Shown here: positions 23,656 to 35,271 of the stretch, piece after piece
How the letters are laid out: each line of letters begins with the position of its first letter
Numbering within the stretch: position 1 is the first letter of the stretch
DNA from: Emmonsiellopsis sp. PD_33
Lineage: Eukaryota; Ascomycota; Eurotiomycetes; Onygenales; Ajellomycetaceae
Assembly: GCA_032988165.1 (NCBI GenBank)
Contig: JANTQF010000068.1
Coordinates: 1-64,000 of the forward strand
Reading direction: 5' to 3'
DNA: 64,000 nt
The notes under the pieces: generated by a model
What the model saw: only the letters and a program-made list of their open reading frames with translations
Told to the model about the DNA's origin: nothing
The model's database searches: none
Made by a program: the position numbers and the translations under genes

Positions 23656-24517
23656 ATGAATAGTACTTTTACTGAATTGAGTAATAATAATAATTAATAT
23701 AATTAATGTGTAATAAATGATAGTGTTAGTAAAGATAACATTATTGATAATAGGGCATAAAGTACTGCTGATGCTGTTGCTAATATTAATGTAAATAGAA
23801 ATAGAGATACACTGACTAATATTAGTGTAGCTAATGCAAGTAGCAATAGGGATACCTTCAATAATATTAATATAGATAGGGGTAGAAACACACTGACCAA
23901 CATTAGTGCAACTAATATGAGTGGTAATAGGGATATCTTCAATAACATTGATGTGGATGGAGGCAGAGACACACTGACTAATATTAATGTAATTAATGTA
24001 AGTGATGATAGGGACACCTTCAACAACATTGATGTGGATGAGAGTAGGGACACACTGGCTAATATTAATGTGACTGATGCAAGTGGTGATGGGGACACCT
24101 CTAATAATATTAATACAGATAGGGGTAGGAACACACCTACTAACATTAGTGTAGCTAATATTAAGTGGTGAGAGAGATATCTCCATTAAAATTAATATGG
24201 ATGATGGCAGGGACACACTGTATAATATTAGTATGTCTAACACAAGTGGCAATGAAGATACCTCTGCAAATTTTAGCATAGTTGATATCATTAGTAGTAG
24301 TAATACCTCCACCAATATTGACATGATTGGGAATATTCACACTATTGACACTATTAGTGTAATTATTACACTGCAGGCACATGTAAGAGACTGGCTGCAT
24401 GCAGTAGCTCCTGCATACTCTGAGTGGGATTATATGATAAATTGCTGTGCCTGCCAAAACTGCATGAGTGTGCTTGTGCTGCTACATGCCTCACATGCAG
24501 TAAAAAGATTTTGCTGA
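23656..24517 (+). pseudogene. Fossil ORF with 29-residue repeats and Cys-rich end, unrecognised
   Basis: A frame from ATG 23656 (MNSTFTELSNNNN) has three early TAA stops, then an open stretch of 29-residue repeats (RDTFNNIDVDGGRDTLTNIN type) to 24,171. A small deletion shifts the frame. The sequence continues from 24,197 to 24,517 as QAHVRDWLHAVAPAYSEWDY followed by NCCACQNC, a cysteine cluster that could bind metal. The repeat is shared in inverted orientation with the fossil at 19.2-20.46 kb. Reading frames on the opposite strand of this array (23,650-24,324) are shadows. The function is unknown. Confidence 0.45.
23750..24290 (+). repeat. 87-bp tandem array, about six units
   Basis: Units contain ACACTGACTAATATTAGTGT and GGGACACCTTCAATAAYATT. 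It keeps frame as 29-residue repeats and pairs with the inverse array at 20.05-20.46 kb. Confidence 0.85.
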
Positions 24518-24779
24518 TGTATCTTCAAGTAGACTTATAAATAGGTTAAATAATCTATATGATTAAAGATATTATATCACTAGATTCTCATAAACCTGTA
24601 AGGCAATGTTTGGGCTATACTTAGCACTTTAGCACTGAATAATGCTGTAGCTTTATAGAAGAAAATTAATATAAAGTATGCTATTTCTTTTATAAAGAAG
24701 TGCATACTTATTATTAAGAAATTAATGACTTTTTAAGTTAAGAACACTGATTATATGCTCTATTAATAGTATTTTCATT

Positions 24780-27530
24780 ATCTTATTACTCATTATAGAG
24801 AGCTCTTAATCAGATTAGAAGACATCTATTATAATATATTCCTATTAGAACTTAAAGACTTTCAGAAGCAGTTTATAAAGACTCAACTTGATAAGTTCTT
24901 TTCTATAGGCTAGAAATAGATTATAAATGTTGATATTAATAATCTTATAAAATAGTTAATAAATCATTATAATAAGAAATTAACTGATCTTCTTCTGAAG
25001 AATTCTACTGTAAATTCTATAAATATCTCACTAAATTCAAATTTAAATTCAAATATGAATACCACTGGCTCAAAGAACTTAAAGAAGAAATACTATAGTT
25101 ATTATAAGATTTCTGAATATAAGAATGAGTAATACTAATGATTACATTCTAAGTAATAGTTAAAATAGCTGAACTTAAATAACTCAAATAAATTGAGTAA
25201 TTTAGATAAGAATAAGGGTAATAAATCTAGTAATCTTAAAAAAAGTAAGAGTAATAAAGATCTTATATCACATTAACCTTCTATAAATACTGTGATGATT
25301 CAGAGTAAAGCCTTTTCAGCTACATCAGATAATTCCTCAAGATTATAATATTTAAATATGTGTGTTAGCTTTAATATAACTAGTGAATATTATTTAATGC
25401 TTAGCTATCAGCTGTATGAAGGCAATCTCAGTGTTGATATTATAATAAATAATAAGGTAAAAATAAAAGGAATTAGTAATATGATTTTTAAGATTGAGGA
25501 TAATGACATTTTATTATATGATATTCATTACCTTCTAAATTTAACAGTTAACTTACTATTATATATACAGTTAGAAGATCAGAATTATAAATTCACTTTA
25601 TTTAACTCTACATCATTATATTTTATCTGCAGGGCCCTGAATAGTGTTACATTCAACACTATATGAACTGGCAAAGATGATGTATATAAGATTGTAGAAT
25701 GAGAGTCTGAAATTAATATTAATCATATTAGTAAAGTGATTAATTATATTATAAAATTATATGAGTATGAATCTCTCAATTTAGATTAAAAAATTAGCCT
25801 TATAGCTGCAGCTGCTACTATTACATCTATAACCCTAACATTAGAGCTATCTTTAATTGATAAAATACTTATAAGATAGTATAGAGATCTCAGGCACATT
25901 CATGTAGATATCATTATTATGATGTTTAAAAATTCTCATGCAGGCATCAAAATAATCAGCTTAAAATCTAAGTTCTATTATAACTTGAAGGATTGCATTA
26001 AGGCTAGTATGACTTGATATTTCTCTAAGACCCTCATATCTTAATTAGTTCATCTAATTAAGAAGATTCACATTAATCTTACAAGAGAAGATAAAATATT
26101 AGATGATTTATCTGACCACCTTCTGAAGTTCTAATAGAGGATAAAATATTACATACTCATAATGTGTAATATAACACATTATAGATAAGTATATTTTCTT
26201 AAGATAAAAAATGAGGTAGTTAATGCTTTTAACTACTAGCTTAAATTTATGTGGAATATAGAGTTTACAGCCCCTATATTTCTATATATAGATATAAATG
26301 GTGTTTTTTGATCTAACAAAATGATTAATCTGATAATCTAATAGAAGATCAAATAGAAATCAACTACATTATAGTCATCACATCAGGATGGAGTCTCTAA
26401 GTATGATATTGATATAATAATAAGATGTATGAGAGTAATTCTTAATCAGAGTAGGTTATCTAAGAAGTTCTGAGCAGACATTCTATATATAATTATAAAT
26501 ATTATGAATAACACCTTAATATCTATAATTTATTAATTCTATATAATGAAAAGTTCTAGCTATAAATAGTGAATTTAGTTATCCTCAGCTCTCATATAAT
26601 TCTAATATGTGCTCTATTCAATATGCTACCCTAAGTGAAGCATTTTTACTATATTAGAGCACTCACATACACTCACCTGCATAGCTTATAGAAGCTGGCA
26701 GATAAACTGTTACCTCATGTGAGATTATATAAATTAATTAAATTTATTAAGACTTTAATTTTTTAGCTCTAGAATTCTGAAGAAGATAAGATAATCTCCT
26801 TATCAGACATTAAATTTAGTAAGAATAATATTAAGAATTCTAAATGTAGAGTTTATTTCCTATAAGATCTACTTAATCTTATAGCCTCTATCAGGCTAAT
26901 AGATGAATCAATTCATATGGAAGATGATATAAAGGCCTCTACAGGTAGTCTAAATAACTTATAAATATAACTTATAAAGTCTTTTGCAATTTATATCCTC
27001 TCATCTAATATAGATGATCTACCTAAATTATTTAAGAATACTATATTAAGGTCAGAGGAAATAGATGAATACTAATAAAAATTAATGTAGTATGAAATTA
27101 CTAATCTACAACATCAAAAAATATGGTATTTTATCCTCTAATCTGACATACTAGTTAGGAAATTAATGACCTTAGACTACTAAATATTCATCAAAAAAGA
27201 TCAACCTTAAGATCTAAATGCAGATCTAAATGAAATCTTATGAAAATCTTATTAGATAATTTACAGTAATTAGCTTAAAAAAAGTAATAGGAAGAAAACC
27301 TATACACTCATTATAACTAACACTATAAATCATATATTATTTATAGTCACTATGAAACTTAGATAGATATTATAACAGGTAGATATCATACTAATTTATC
27401 TATACAGTCATTTAGGCAAGAAAATCTATATAAGATAATCTATTAAATTTAAAGATAGCACTCTAAATATACTCATTTATATTATAAGAGAGAGTCTTTA
27501 TTATTATGTAGAAGCTCCACACATTCTCAT
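24780..27530 (+). pseudogene. Copia-type Gag-Pol fossil, truncated inside reverse transcriptase
   Basis: Order seen: Gag end with a degenerate zinc knuckle (YYSYYKISEYKNEQ, near 25,100, where CxxCKxxGHxxxxC is expected); protease and linker (open from 25,358 to 25,666: VSFNITSEYYLM...YEGNLS); integrase end (HQDGVSKYD...MRVILNQSRLSKKF, near 26,385-26,480); and RT start (QVDIILIYLYSHLGKKIYIR, near 27,376, then SLYYYVEAPH). No YVDD motif or RNase H follows, so the element is cut off near 27,530. The order PR-INT-RT defines Ty1/Copia. Stops are mostly TAG/TAA. No LTR could be identified on either side. Confidence 0.75.
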
Positions 27531-28750
27531 GTCCTCCTACTCACACTCCTTAGCTTAGATTAGTCAGCCTGACTGATGATACCTATATTATGGAGCTTTC
27601 AGAGACTTAGAAGAATCAAGCTTTTTATTATAATATTAATGATGTATAGCATTCTTATTATAATTAGTAATATGTCTTGAGTTTTAATGAGTTATCTGAA
27701 GAAATGAATCTAACCCTTTGCAGACCCCTACTGAGAAACTTACCCCTTATCTTTAATAATAGACTCTATGAGATGTCTGTGAGCCTTATAGTTGAAACTA
27801 TCTGACTAGTCTACCACCTAACCTCATATGTGACTAATGATGGTCCTTATGTTTGCATAGTGAGCTAAAATATTCTTCAAGTAGTCAAGTATATAACCTC
27901 TGCTGTGGAATACTCAGAGGCTCTATTAAAGTTGAATGCTTTACTTGCAAGCTAAGCTCAAACTTGTAGTGCTAGTATAAAGATAAAGAGTCAAGATGTG
28001 ATAGAACTTCCAGTATATTTAATAGATTAAATGATTAATAAAGTATCTTTCTGAAGTGATATTAAATAGTTCATATATAATGTGAAACTACTACTAAAGA
28101 ACTCTAACTACTTAACTTTCATATAGTTGTATACACTCTTTATATCCTCATCTAAGTCCTTTAAATCATCATAACAGCTCTCAGTCCTACCTTTAACTGA
28201 GTAAATAATAATAAACAAGTAGACAACAGCTTTAGAGATAGAAGCCCTAATAGATAATTCAGAAGAAACTATAATAAATGTGGTAATAAATATCTCATAT
28301 CCTTTTGATACTTACTTTAAGACTATTTAGAAGCTGAATCTAATTATCTGTTTAGATAACCTACAACTTAGACTTCTAACATAGAATGCTAGAATATCTG
28401 TGACTATCTCAAAGTTAGCTTAGAATTCAAAACAAATAAACTCAGCTTCTTACTTTTTTTTTCTCCTCTCTTCTGTGTCTCTCCCATCTTCCTTTTCACC
28501 CTTATCCATGATATCAAATGTGAGATTCACTATTCAAAACACTAATAATAATACTTAACTGATGGAAGTTCTATAATGTTAGAGTTCATCCTCTATTATA
28601 TCATTAGTAATCAACTAACTTCAAGATTGTCTGTTCAAATAGAATAATCACTCATCTTAGCAAAATACTCACATTTACTAGGCTGATAATCCTGACCTAG
28701 TACACCCATTAAGGAAGTGTCTAATCAGACCTATTAAGTCATCAAACAAA
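27531..28750 (+). other. Unassigned AT-rich segment between Copia and Gypsy C fossils
   Basis: A plus-strand reading frame with many stops looks weakly protein-like throughout (for example KLLLKNSNYLTFI near 28,090). No family was recognised. The last 300 bp must contain the leader of Gypsy C and perhaps a decayed 5' LTR, but no TG...CA pair could be matched downstream. It begins with a 63-bp sequence repeated at 56,153-56,215. Confidence 0.4.
27551..27613. repeat. 63-bp dispersed direct repeat, copy 1
   Basis: Shares AGCCTGACTGATGA and AGAGACTTAGAAG with 56,153-56,215, same orientation, differing mainly by C/T and G/A. Similarity stops sharply at the same base on the right side of both copies, as at an element end or a deletion junction. 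Confidence 0.7.
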
Positions 28751-30460
28751 ATGACTAATAATAATATTAATATATCTACTGTTGATGGTGCTGCCACCTC
28801 AGCTACACTAATAAATAGTAATAGTTTATCTACTGAATAGATACACACTATTACTCAACTAGTTCAAAAGTAGCTTTATGAGACTCTCACTGAGTTAGGA
28901 GTTAGCACATCATACTAGTAAACACCTAATAAGGGTAACTACTAACCCCCTTCTGGCTGAGACAATGAAGGCCTAGAAGAACTAGCCTGTAGATACAGTG
29001 TTAGTCTGGCACCCAGCTATTAGACTCAAAATGATTAAAAAAGCTAATATACTTCATATATGTTTAATGCCTCATAAAAGATAATAGATATTAGAATCTT
29101 CTAGCTAGATACTACTAGATCTAATGACATTTAAGATAAAGATTATAGAATCTACTATTAAGACATCTTCTTCTTCACTACTTGCATCAAGATGACAGCA
29201 CAGTCAAGAGATACAACAGTTATCAAACAGAACTTACTGATTTATTTCTGTGGCACAGTTAATATATAGTAAATTTCAGAAGTATCAGATATGACTAGAT
29301 ATAGCCTTCTAAACTATCTAGATAGTGTAATGTAAATCTGCAAAGCTCTGAAGATCTAATTTAGAATAGTACCTAGTAAGTTCCTCAACAAGTTTGATAA
29401 GATGTACTACACAGTACAGGATGCCTGGAATGGCTGTAGTGTTATGATGTTTACAGCTAAGCTGATTTATATAGCTAAATACTGTAATTATAGTGATAAT
29501 GAGAATATATTAATTCTACATTTATAGAAGCATCTCAACCTGTCTCTATACCTTATAGTGGATGAATCTGATCCTGGAATAACTATAGAGAAGTTTATTA
29601 CTCTCTTGGTTAAGAAATAATGCAACTAAGAGGATAAGTACTGCTGAAGTAACTATTATGAGTATAATCAGTCTATTAAAGATATCTATCAACTATAGAA
29701 CTTCTAGAATGGAAGGGACAGCTACAGCTCATAGAAATGATGCACTTACAATGACTATTAGAATAATAGGCTCAATCAGGATAAGAAACCCCAGGATGAA
29801 GTCAGGCTCAATAATTAGGACTACTAAAATAATAATTAGTGCTCTAATAGCCACTGTAACTAGAATAATCAATACTATTAGAATTATTAGAATAATAACT
29901 ATAATAATAATTACTAACATTGGAATAACAACAACTTCTAATAACAGAACAGCTATGGAAATACCAGCTATCAGAGATATGATGTATGAGTAAACTGGGC
30001 TAATAATTAATAGGAAGATAATTAATAAGATAATTAAGGCAATATGGATCAGCAGGATGATGATCCCTGTGAAGAGACTAATAACTACTTAGTCTTTAAT
30101 AATGAGTATGATGCTTTTGACTGCCTGAACTATGATACAACCTTTATATTCAATAATTAATTATATAATCACATTATAAAGTACCATATGAATGAGGAAG
30201 AACCAGCTGCTTGGCATGTTAATACCTTACTACTAGTAATTTCATTTAGAAGGCTATAAATATATGCTTCAGATGAAATAACTTTCTGGTTTTAATATTA
30301 TACTACAGTGAAGATATTTATCATGAAGCTTGACATAACAGATAATGTATGTTTAGATAGTAAATGCACCATGATGCTTATTAACTATAACTAGCTCAAG
30401 TAGTAGGATTCAGAAGTCAAAATAATCCAATTCAAACCTATAATAGTATGAGGCATTGAT
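28751..30460 (+). pseudogene. Gypsy C: Gag and protease (5' part, interrupted by Gypsy A)
   Basis: ATG 28751 starts MTNNNINISTVDGAATSATL. The capsid-like part carries a YTVQDAWNGCSVMMF segment near 29,410. A stretch of about 300 bp (29,740-30,040) is Asn/Gln-rich, with most Gln codons now TAG/TAA. The protease region shows VCLDSKCTMM (near 30,345), from an expected (I/L)DSGCT active site, so the glycine is lost. The frame reaches GID at 30,460, where Gypsy A is inserted, and resumes at 41,585. A zinc knuckle was not clear. The open frame in 29,658-29,993 is an out-of-frame shadow of the Gln-rich tail. Confidence 0.75.
30456..30460. repeat. Target-site duplication TTGAT, left (Gypsy A)
   Basis: TTGAT directly precedes the 5' LTR of Gypsy A and is repeated at 41,580-41,584 after its 3' LTR. 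Confidence 0.9.
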
Positions 30461-30714
30461 TGTGAAGGGCTATACTCTTATACCCTATATCTATAGCTCA
30501 CTCAAACTTTGCCCAATTTCTGACCACCCAATCAGAAGCCTCTGACCAGGCCTTCATATAAATATTTATCTGCTCTAACCTCATGTAATTCTCTTCTATT
30601 TATATTACACAACCTCATAATTCCTTTTCCTTTTTCCTTTCCTTCTCTAATGATTACAATCTTAATTCTAATATATAGCTCACACAATCTACTTATCAGA
30701 GCACACCCATTACA
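30461..30714 (+). repeat. 5' LTR of Gypsy A
   Basis: 254 bp, begins TGTGAAGG and ends CATTACA, matching the other three LTRs base for base in length. No clear tRNA-type primer-binding site follows; the downstream bases TTTTATAATTACTTGC are shared with Gypsy B (TTTTGTAATTACTCAC). Confidence 0.92.
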
Positions 30715-30999
30715 TTTTATAATTACTTGCTTGATCTCTTCTTAGAGATCCTCATTATATTTACCCTCTAAATGTGATTTATATATATAGTAGATTCTTC
30801 CAAATATAACCTACATGTACAGTAAACTCTTCTGAAATCTGAAATACAACTTACTCAGCTCAGCTCTACTAAATGATATATTAGTAAAAGGCCTTAAAGC
30901 CCTGACAGTTCATATTAATATCTCATGAGATTTTCCTCTGAACTTTTCAAATCCTCCAAACTCTCTAAATCTGAACAATCTTTTGAATCTATTATAAAC

Positions 31000-32046
31000 A
31001 TGAACTCTCCACATGAAGACAGTACCTCTTCTCAGAGCTCTAATGCTGAATTCTGAAACTTCATCTAATAGCTTATAAATAAGATTGATCTTATTACTAA
31101 ATAAAATTATATATCTATACTGACTTTAGCTTCTATTCTAACTCCTACTTATCTGACTGCTCCTTTTGAGGACTTTCTGAGATGCCTAAAAGAAAGGCTC
31201 ACCATCCTTGAGAAATTTATAGGTGAATAAGTCTCTAAATACCCTGTCTAGTGCCTCAGTGTAGAGGCTAAAATCACTTTAGATAGTCTTACAATTAGAT
31301 CTCCTACTAATCAGGCCTGATACATCTATATCTAACTCTCTGGCACTGCTATCATCTAATTTCACTTTTAAATGAAGGCTAATATCAAGCTCATTTCTAT
31401 AACCTCTAATGTCATTTTTGATCAGCTTGACATTCTTTTCTTTAACTCTTTAGTGACCTAGAAGGCTCTAACCTGGCTGCACAGTATTCATCAGAAAACT
31501 AATTCATTCTCCATCTTTCTTCTGAGATTCAATCAGAAGATTCTAGAAGCTGATAACCAGCTATGAGATAACACTATCAAGAAGATTCTACTTAAAAAGA
31601 TCATTAAGTTTAAACTCCTGTAGCAGACTGTTGCCTCCATTAAATCCCCTATATACCTTGAATATTATATGAAGCTCCACAGTATAGAGAATAATCTATT
31701 CAAAATTAAGGCCATTCAGGGCTAAATTCATGATAGTACCCCTACTACCTTCAGAGAAACCTTCCCTAAGACCTCTCTACTAAAGAACTTAAATGCTATA
31801 AATTAGATACTTATAGAGCTCACTTATGTAAATGCATTTTACATTCTGAATATAATCACTACTGTCATCATTAACTACTGCACTCAAAATGTTTGCATTA
31901 ATTGCAACAAACCTGAGCACAGAGCTGCTAACTGCTGCAGAACCTATATTCCCCCAAAACTGTCTATATAATTCATAAATATACAAACTAAGCCTGAAGA
32001 GAAGGAAGACTTTAAAGATGCCAAGTCAGACTTGGGAAAAGACTAG
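31000..32046 (+). pseudogene. Gypsy A Gag (capsid and zinc knuckle), decayed
   Basis: Starts MNSPHEDSTSSQSSNAEF at 31000 and ends at TAG 32044-32046. The CCHC knuckle near 31,890 is intact as CINCNKPEHRAANC, better kept than in Gypsy B. Several in-frame stops (TAG/TAA/TGA) make it non-functional. Gag would bind element RNA and form the particle. Confidence 0.8.
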
Positions 32047-33668
32047 CTTCTATATGAAATCACAAGTAAAAGCTCTTGAAATTAGATAGAAAGACCTTTA
32101 AGAAGAAAATAATTATTCTGATGATTCTTATACCTACTATAGTTAATTATTCTTTTAATATGAATATTATGATAGATAGTGGTTATTATTACTATTTAAT
32201 GATTTACTCTTGCATGATTAACTGTCATAACCTTCTGCATATCCCAATTAACCTCTAAAAGATTGAAGGTGTCAATAGTGACACAGGCAGCTTTATATGA
32301 AATATGATGAAGCTTGATGTTGATATTAGTAGATTTCTCCAAGAAAATGTCTATATATATAAGATTGAGAATTTTCTATATAACTTCATACTAAATCTAT
32401 TATAGCTATCTGAACATCAAGCCCTTATCAATGCTTGCAACTGATGTGTTGTATTTCCTGAAGGCATTCATATCTCTAAAAAAGATATTTATAAGACTAC
32501 TAACCTTCACTAAATCTTTACTAATATTTATAACCTTCTTTAAAGCTGCAATTAGAAATTCAAGTTCTGACCTTCTATTAAAATCTTCACTGCCAGCATA
32601 GCTGACATAAAGAAGGCCCTCTTATAACTCTCTAAGAAGCTAAAGACTGACTTTATGATAATTCTCTCTCTATAATATTATAAATTCCTTGATGTTTTTA
32701 ATTATAAGGCTACTGAGAAGCTCCTACCATTCCACAGTATGTATAATCATCATATTAAACTTGAGAAGATAGATGATAAAGACTCTTAGCTGCCCTGAAA
32801 ACTACTATATAATATGTCATATAATAAATTACTTATACTCTGCAAGACCCTTAATGACCTTTTAGATAAAAGTTTCATTTGAGTTAGTAATTCATCTGCA
32901 GGCATACCTGTACTCTTTGTGAAAAAGCCAGGTAGAGGCCTCTAGTTCTGTATCAACTATTAGAGCCTTAACTATCTTATTCAAAAAGATTATTACTCAC
33001 TATCATTAATTAATGAGACTCTTGAATAGATTAACTAAGTTAAGTAGTTCATAAAGCTAGATGTCATTTCTGCATTCTATAAGATCTAAATTATAGAAGG
33101 AGATGAATGATTAACTGCCTTTCACATAAGATATAATCTATTTGAATGGATAGTTACCCCTTTTAGTCTCATAAATGCTCTGAGCACCTTCTAGAAATAC
33201 ATCAACTGGGCCTTATAAGACTATTTAGATGAATTTACTTCTACCTATCTCAATGACATTCTCATCTTCACTGACAGATTCTACAAGTAGCATTAAAAGT
33301 ATGTCTAAAAAGTTTTTACTTATCTCTACAAATATGATTTTCTAATCAACATTAATAAATCTATCTTTAAAGTTCAAGAGATGATCTACCTCAGCTTCAT
33401 CATAGAGGTAGGGAAGGGAGTTTGTATGAACCCTAAGAAGATTGCTGCTATTCTCAAATAGGAGGCTCCTATAATTATAAAAGATATGTGAGACTTTCTA
33501 GAATTCATAAATTTCTATTAATACTTCATTTAAGATTTTTCTAACATTATCTAATTACTGACTGACCTCATACATAAAGACCAGTAGTTTTAATGATCTA
33601 AGAAAGCAAATAAGACATTCATGCATTTTAAATAGATGTTTATCTTCATTCTAATGCTCATTATATTT
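32047..33668 (+). pseudogene. Gypsy A Pol, first part (protease, RT)
   Basis: Protease active site appears as MIDSGYYYY (near 32,170). RT follows with LDVFNYKATEKLLPFHS (near 32,690), GRGLxFCINYxSLN (near 32,935), and WAxTFF/YLNDILIFTDRF (near 33,250), the decayed form of the YLDDILIF motif. The frame is cut at 33,668 by insertion of Gypsy B and continues at 39,242 in RNase H. Stops are common at Arg, Gln and Trp positions. Confidence 0.82.
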
Positions 33669-33673
33669 GACTC
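33669..33673. repeat. Target-site duplication GACTC, left (Gypsy B)
   Basis: GACTC directly precedes the 5' LTR of Gypsy B and recurs at 39,237-39,241. Confidence 0.92.
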
Positions 33674-33927
33674 TGTGAAGGGCTACACCCTTATACTCTA
33701 TATCCATAGCTCACCCAAACTTCACCTGATCTCCAACTGCCTGATTGGACACCTCTAACTGGGCCTTTATATGAATGTTTATCCACTCTGACCTTGTGTA
33801 ATTTCATTCTATTTATATTGCATGATCTTGCAATTTCTTTTCCTTTTTCCTTCCTTTCTCTAGCAATTACAATCTTGATTCTAGTGTATAGCTCACATGA
33901 TCTGCTTATTAGAGTGCACCCATTACA
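33674..33927 (+). repeat. 5' LTR of Gypsy B
   Basis: 254 bp, TGTGAAGG to CATTACA. Compared with the 3' LTR (38,983-39,236), many differences fall at sites where one copy has TG and the other CA. Confidence 0.95.
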
Positions 33928-34230
33928 TTTTGTAATTACTCACTTGATCTCTTCTCAGAGATCCTTGTTATATTCACCTTCTGAATGTGACTTGCACATA
34001 TACCAGATTCCTCTGAATACAATTTATGTGTATAGTAAACTCTTCTAAAATCTGAAATACAACTTGCCCAGCTCAGCTCCACCAGATGATGTGTCAGTGA
34101 AAGGCCCCAAAGCCCTGATGATCTATATTAATATCTCATGAGATTTTCCTCTGAACTTTCTGAATCCTCTGAACTTCCTAAATTCTCCAAACTCTCTAAA
34201 TTCAAATAATCTTTCAAATCCATTATAAAC

Positions 34231-35271
34231 ATGGACTCTCTACATGAAGACAGCATCCCTTCTCAGGGTCCTAATGCTGAATTCTGAAACTTTATTCAGC
34301 AGCTTGCAAACAAGATTAATCTCATCACCAAATAAAATTGCATGTTCACACTAACTTCAGTTCCTACTCTGACCCCTACTCACCTGACTGCTCCTTTTGA
34401 TGACTTCCTGAAATGCCTGAAGGAGAGGCTTACCACCCTCAAGAAATTCATGGGCAAACAAGTCTCTGAATACCCTGCCTGATGCCTCAGTGTGGAGGCC
34501 AAAATTACTTTGAATGGCCTTGCAATTAGATCTCTCACTAATCAGGTCTGGTACATCTATACTTAACTCTCTGGCACTGCTATCACTTAATTCTACTCTT
34601 AGATGAAGGCTAATGTTAAGCTCATTCCTATAACCTCTAACATCATCCTCAATCAGCTTGACATTCTTTTCTCTGACCCTTCAGTGGCTCAGAAGGCCCT
34701 GACCTGGCTGCACAGTGTTTGCCAGAAGACTGATCCACTTGCCATCTTTCTTCTGAGATTTAATTAGAAGATTCTAGAAGCTGGTGACCAGTTATAGGAT
34801 GACACTGTCAAGAAAGCCCTACTTAAGAAGGCCATCAAGTTTAAGCTCCTGCAGCAGACTGTTGCCTCTATTGAACCTTCCACATACCTTGAATATTACA
34901 TAAAGCTCCACAGTATAGAGAATAACCTGTCTGAGGTCAAGGCCATTCAGGGCTGAATTCATGATAATGTTCTTATTACTTCTGGAGCAGCCTTCTCCAG
35001 AGTGACTCAGCTTCATGATCTAAATACTATAAACTAAGAGCCAACAGCTTGTGTGAATGGTTTCCACATCCCTAATATGACTACTACTGCTGTCACTGAC
35101 TGCTGTGCCCAAGATGTTTACATTAATTGTGATAAATCTGGGCATAGAGCCACCAACTGCTGTGGCATCCATATTCCCCCAAAACCACCTGTACAATCCA
35201 CAAATGTGCAGACTAAGCCCAAGGAAGAGAAGGACTTTGAAGATGTCAAATCAGATTTGGGAAAAGACTAG
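34231..35271 (+). pseudogene. Gypsy B Gag (capsid, zinc knuckle)
   Basis: Starts MDSLHEDSIPSQGPNAEF at 34231 and ends at TAG 35269-35271, about 346 codons, with a handful of stops. The knuckle near 35,130 reads YINCDKSGHRATNC: the first cysteine of CX2CX4HX4C is now Tyr (TGC to TAC-type change). Pol starts in another frame shortly before or after this stop. Confidence 0.85.

Noticed and set aside
23650..24324. 224-codon minus-strand open frame, the longest in the window
   Set aside because: It is the antisense of the 87-bp array; the repeat makes all frames long. The plus strand continues into a Cys-rich segment and has the better start.
31789..31986. Short open frames on the opposite strand of the Gypsy elements (also 34,819-35,016, 36,450-36,716, 39,417-39,665)
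   Set aside because: They lie antisense to recognisable Gag and Pol coding sequence and have no features of their own.
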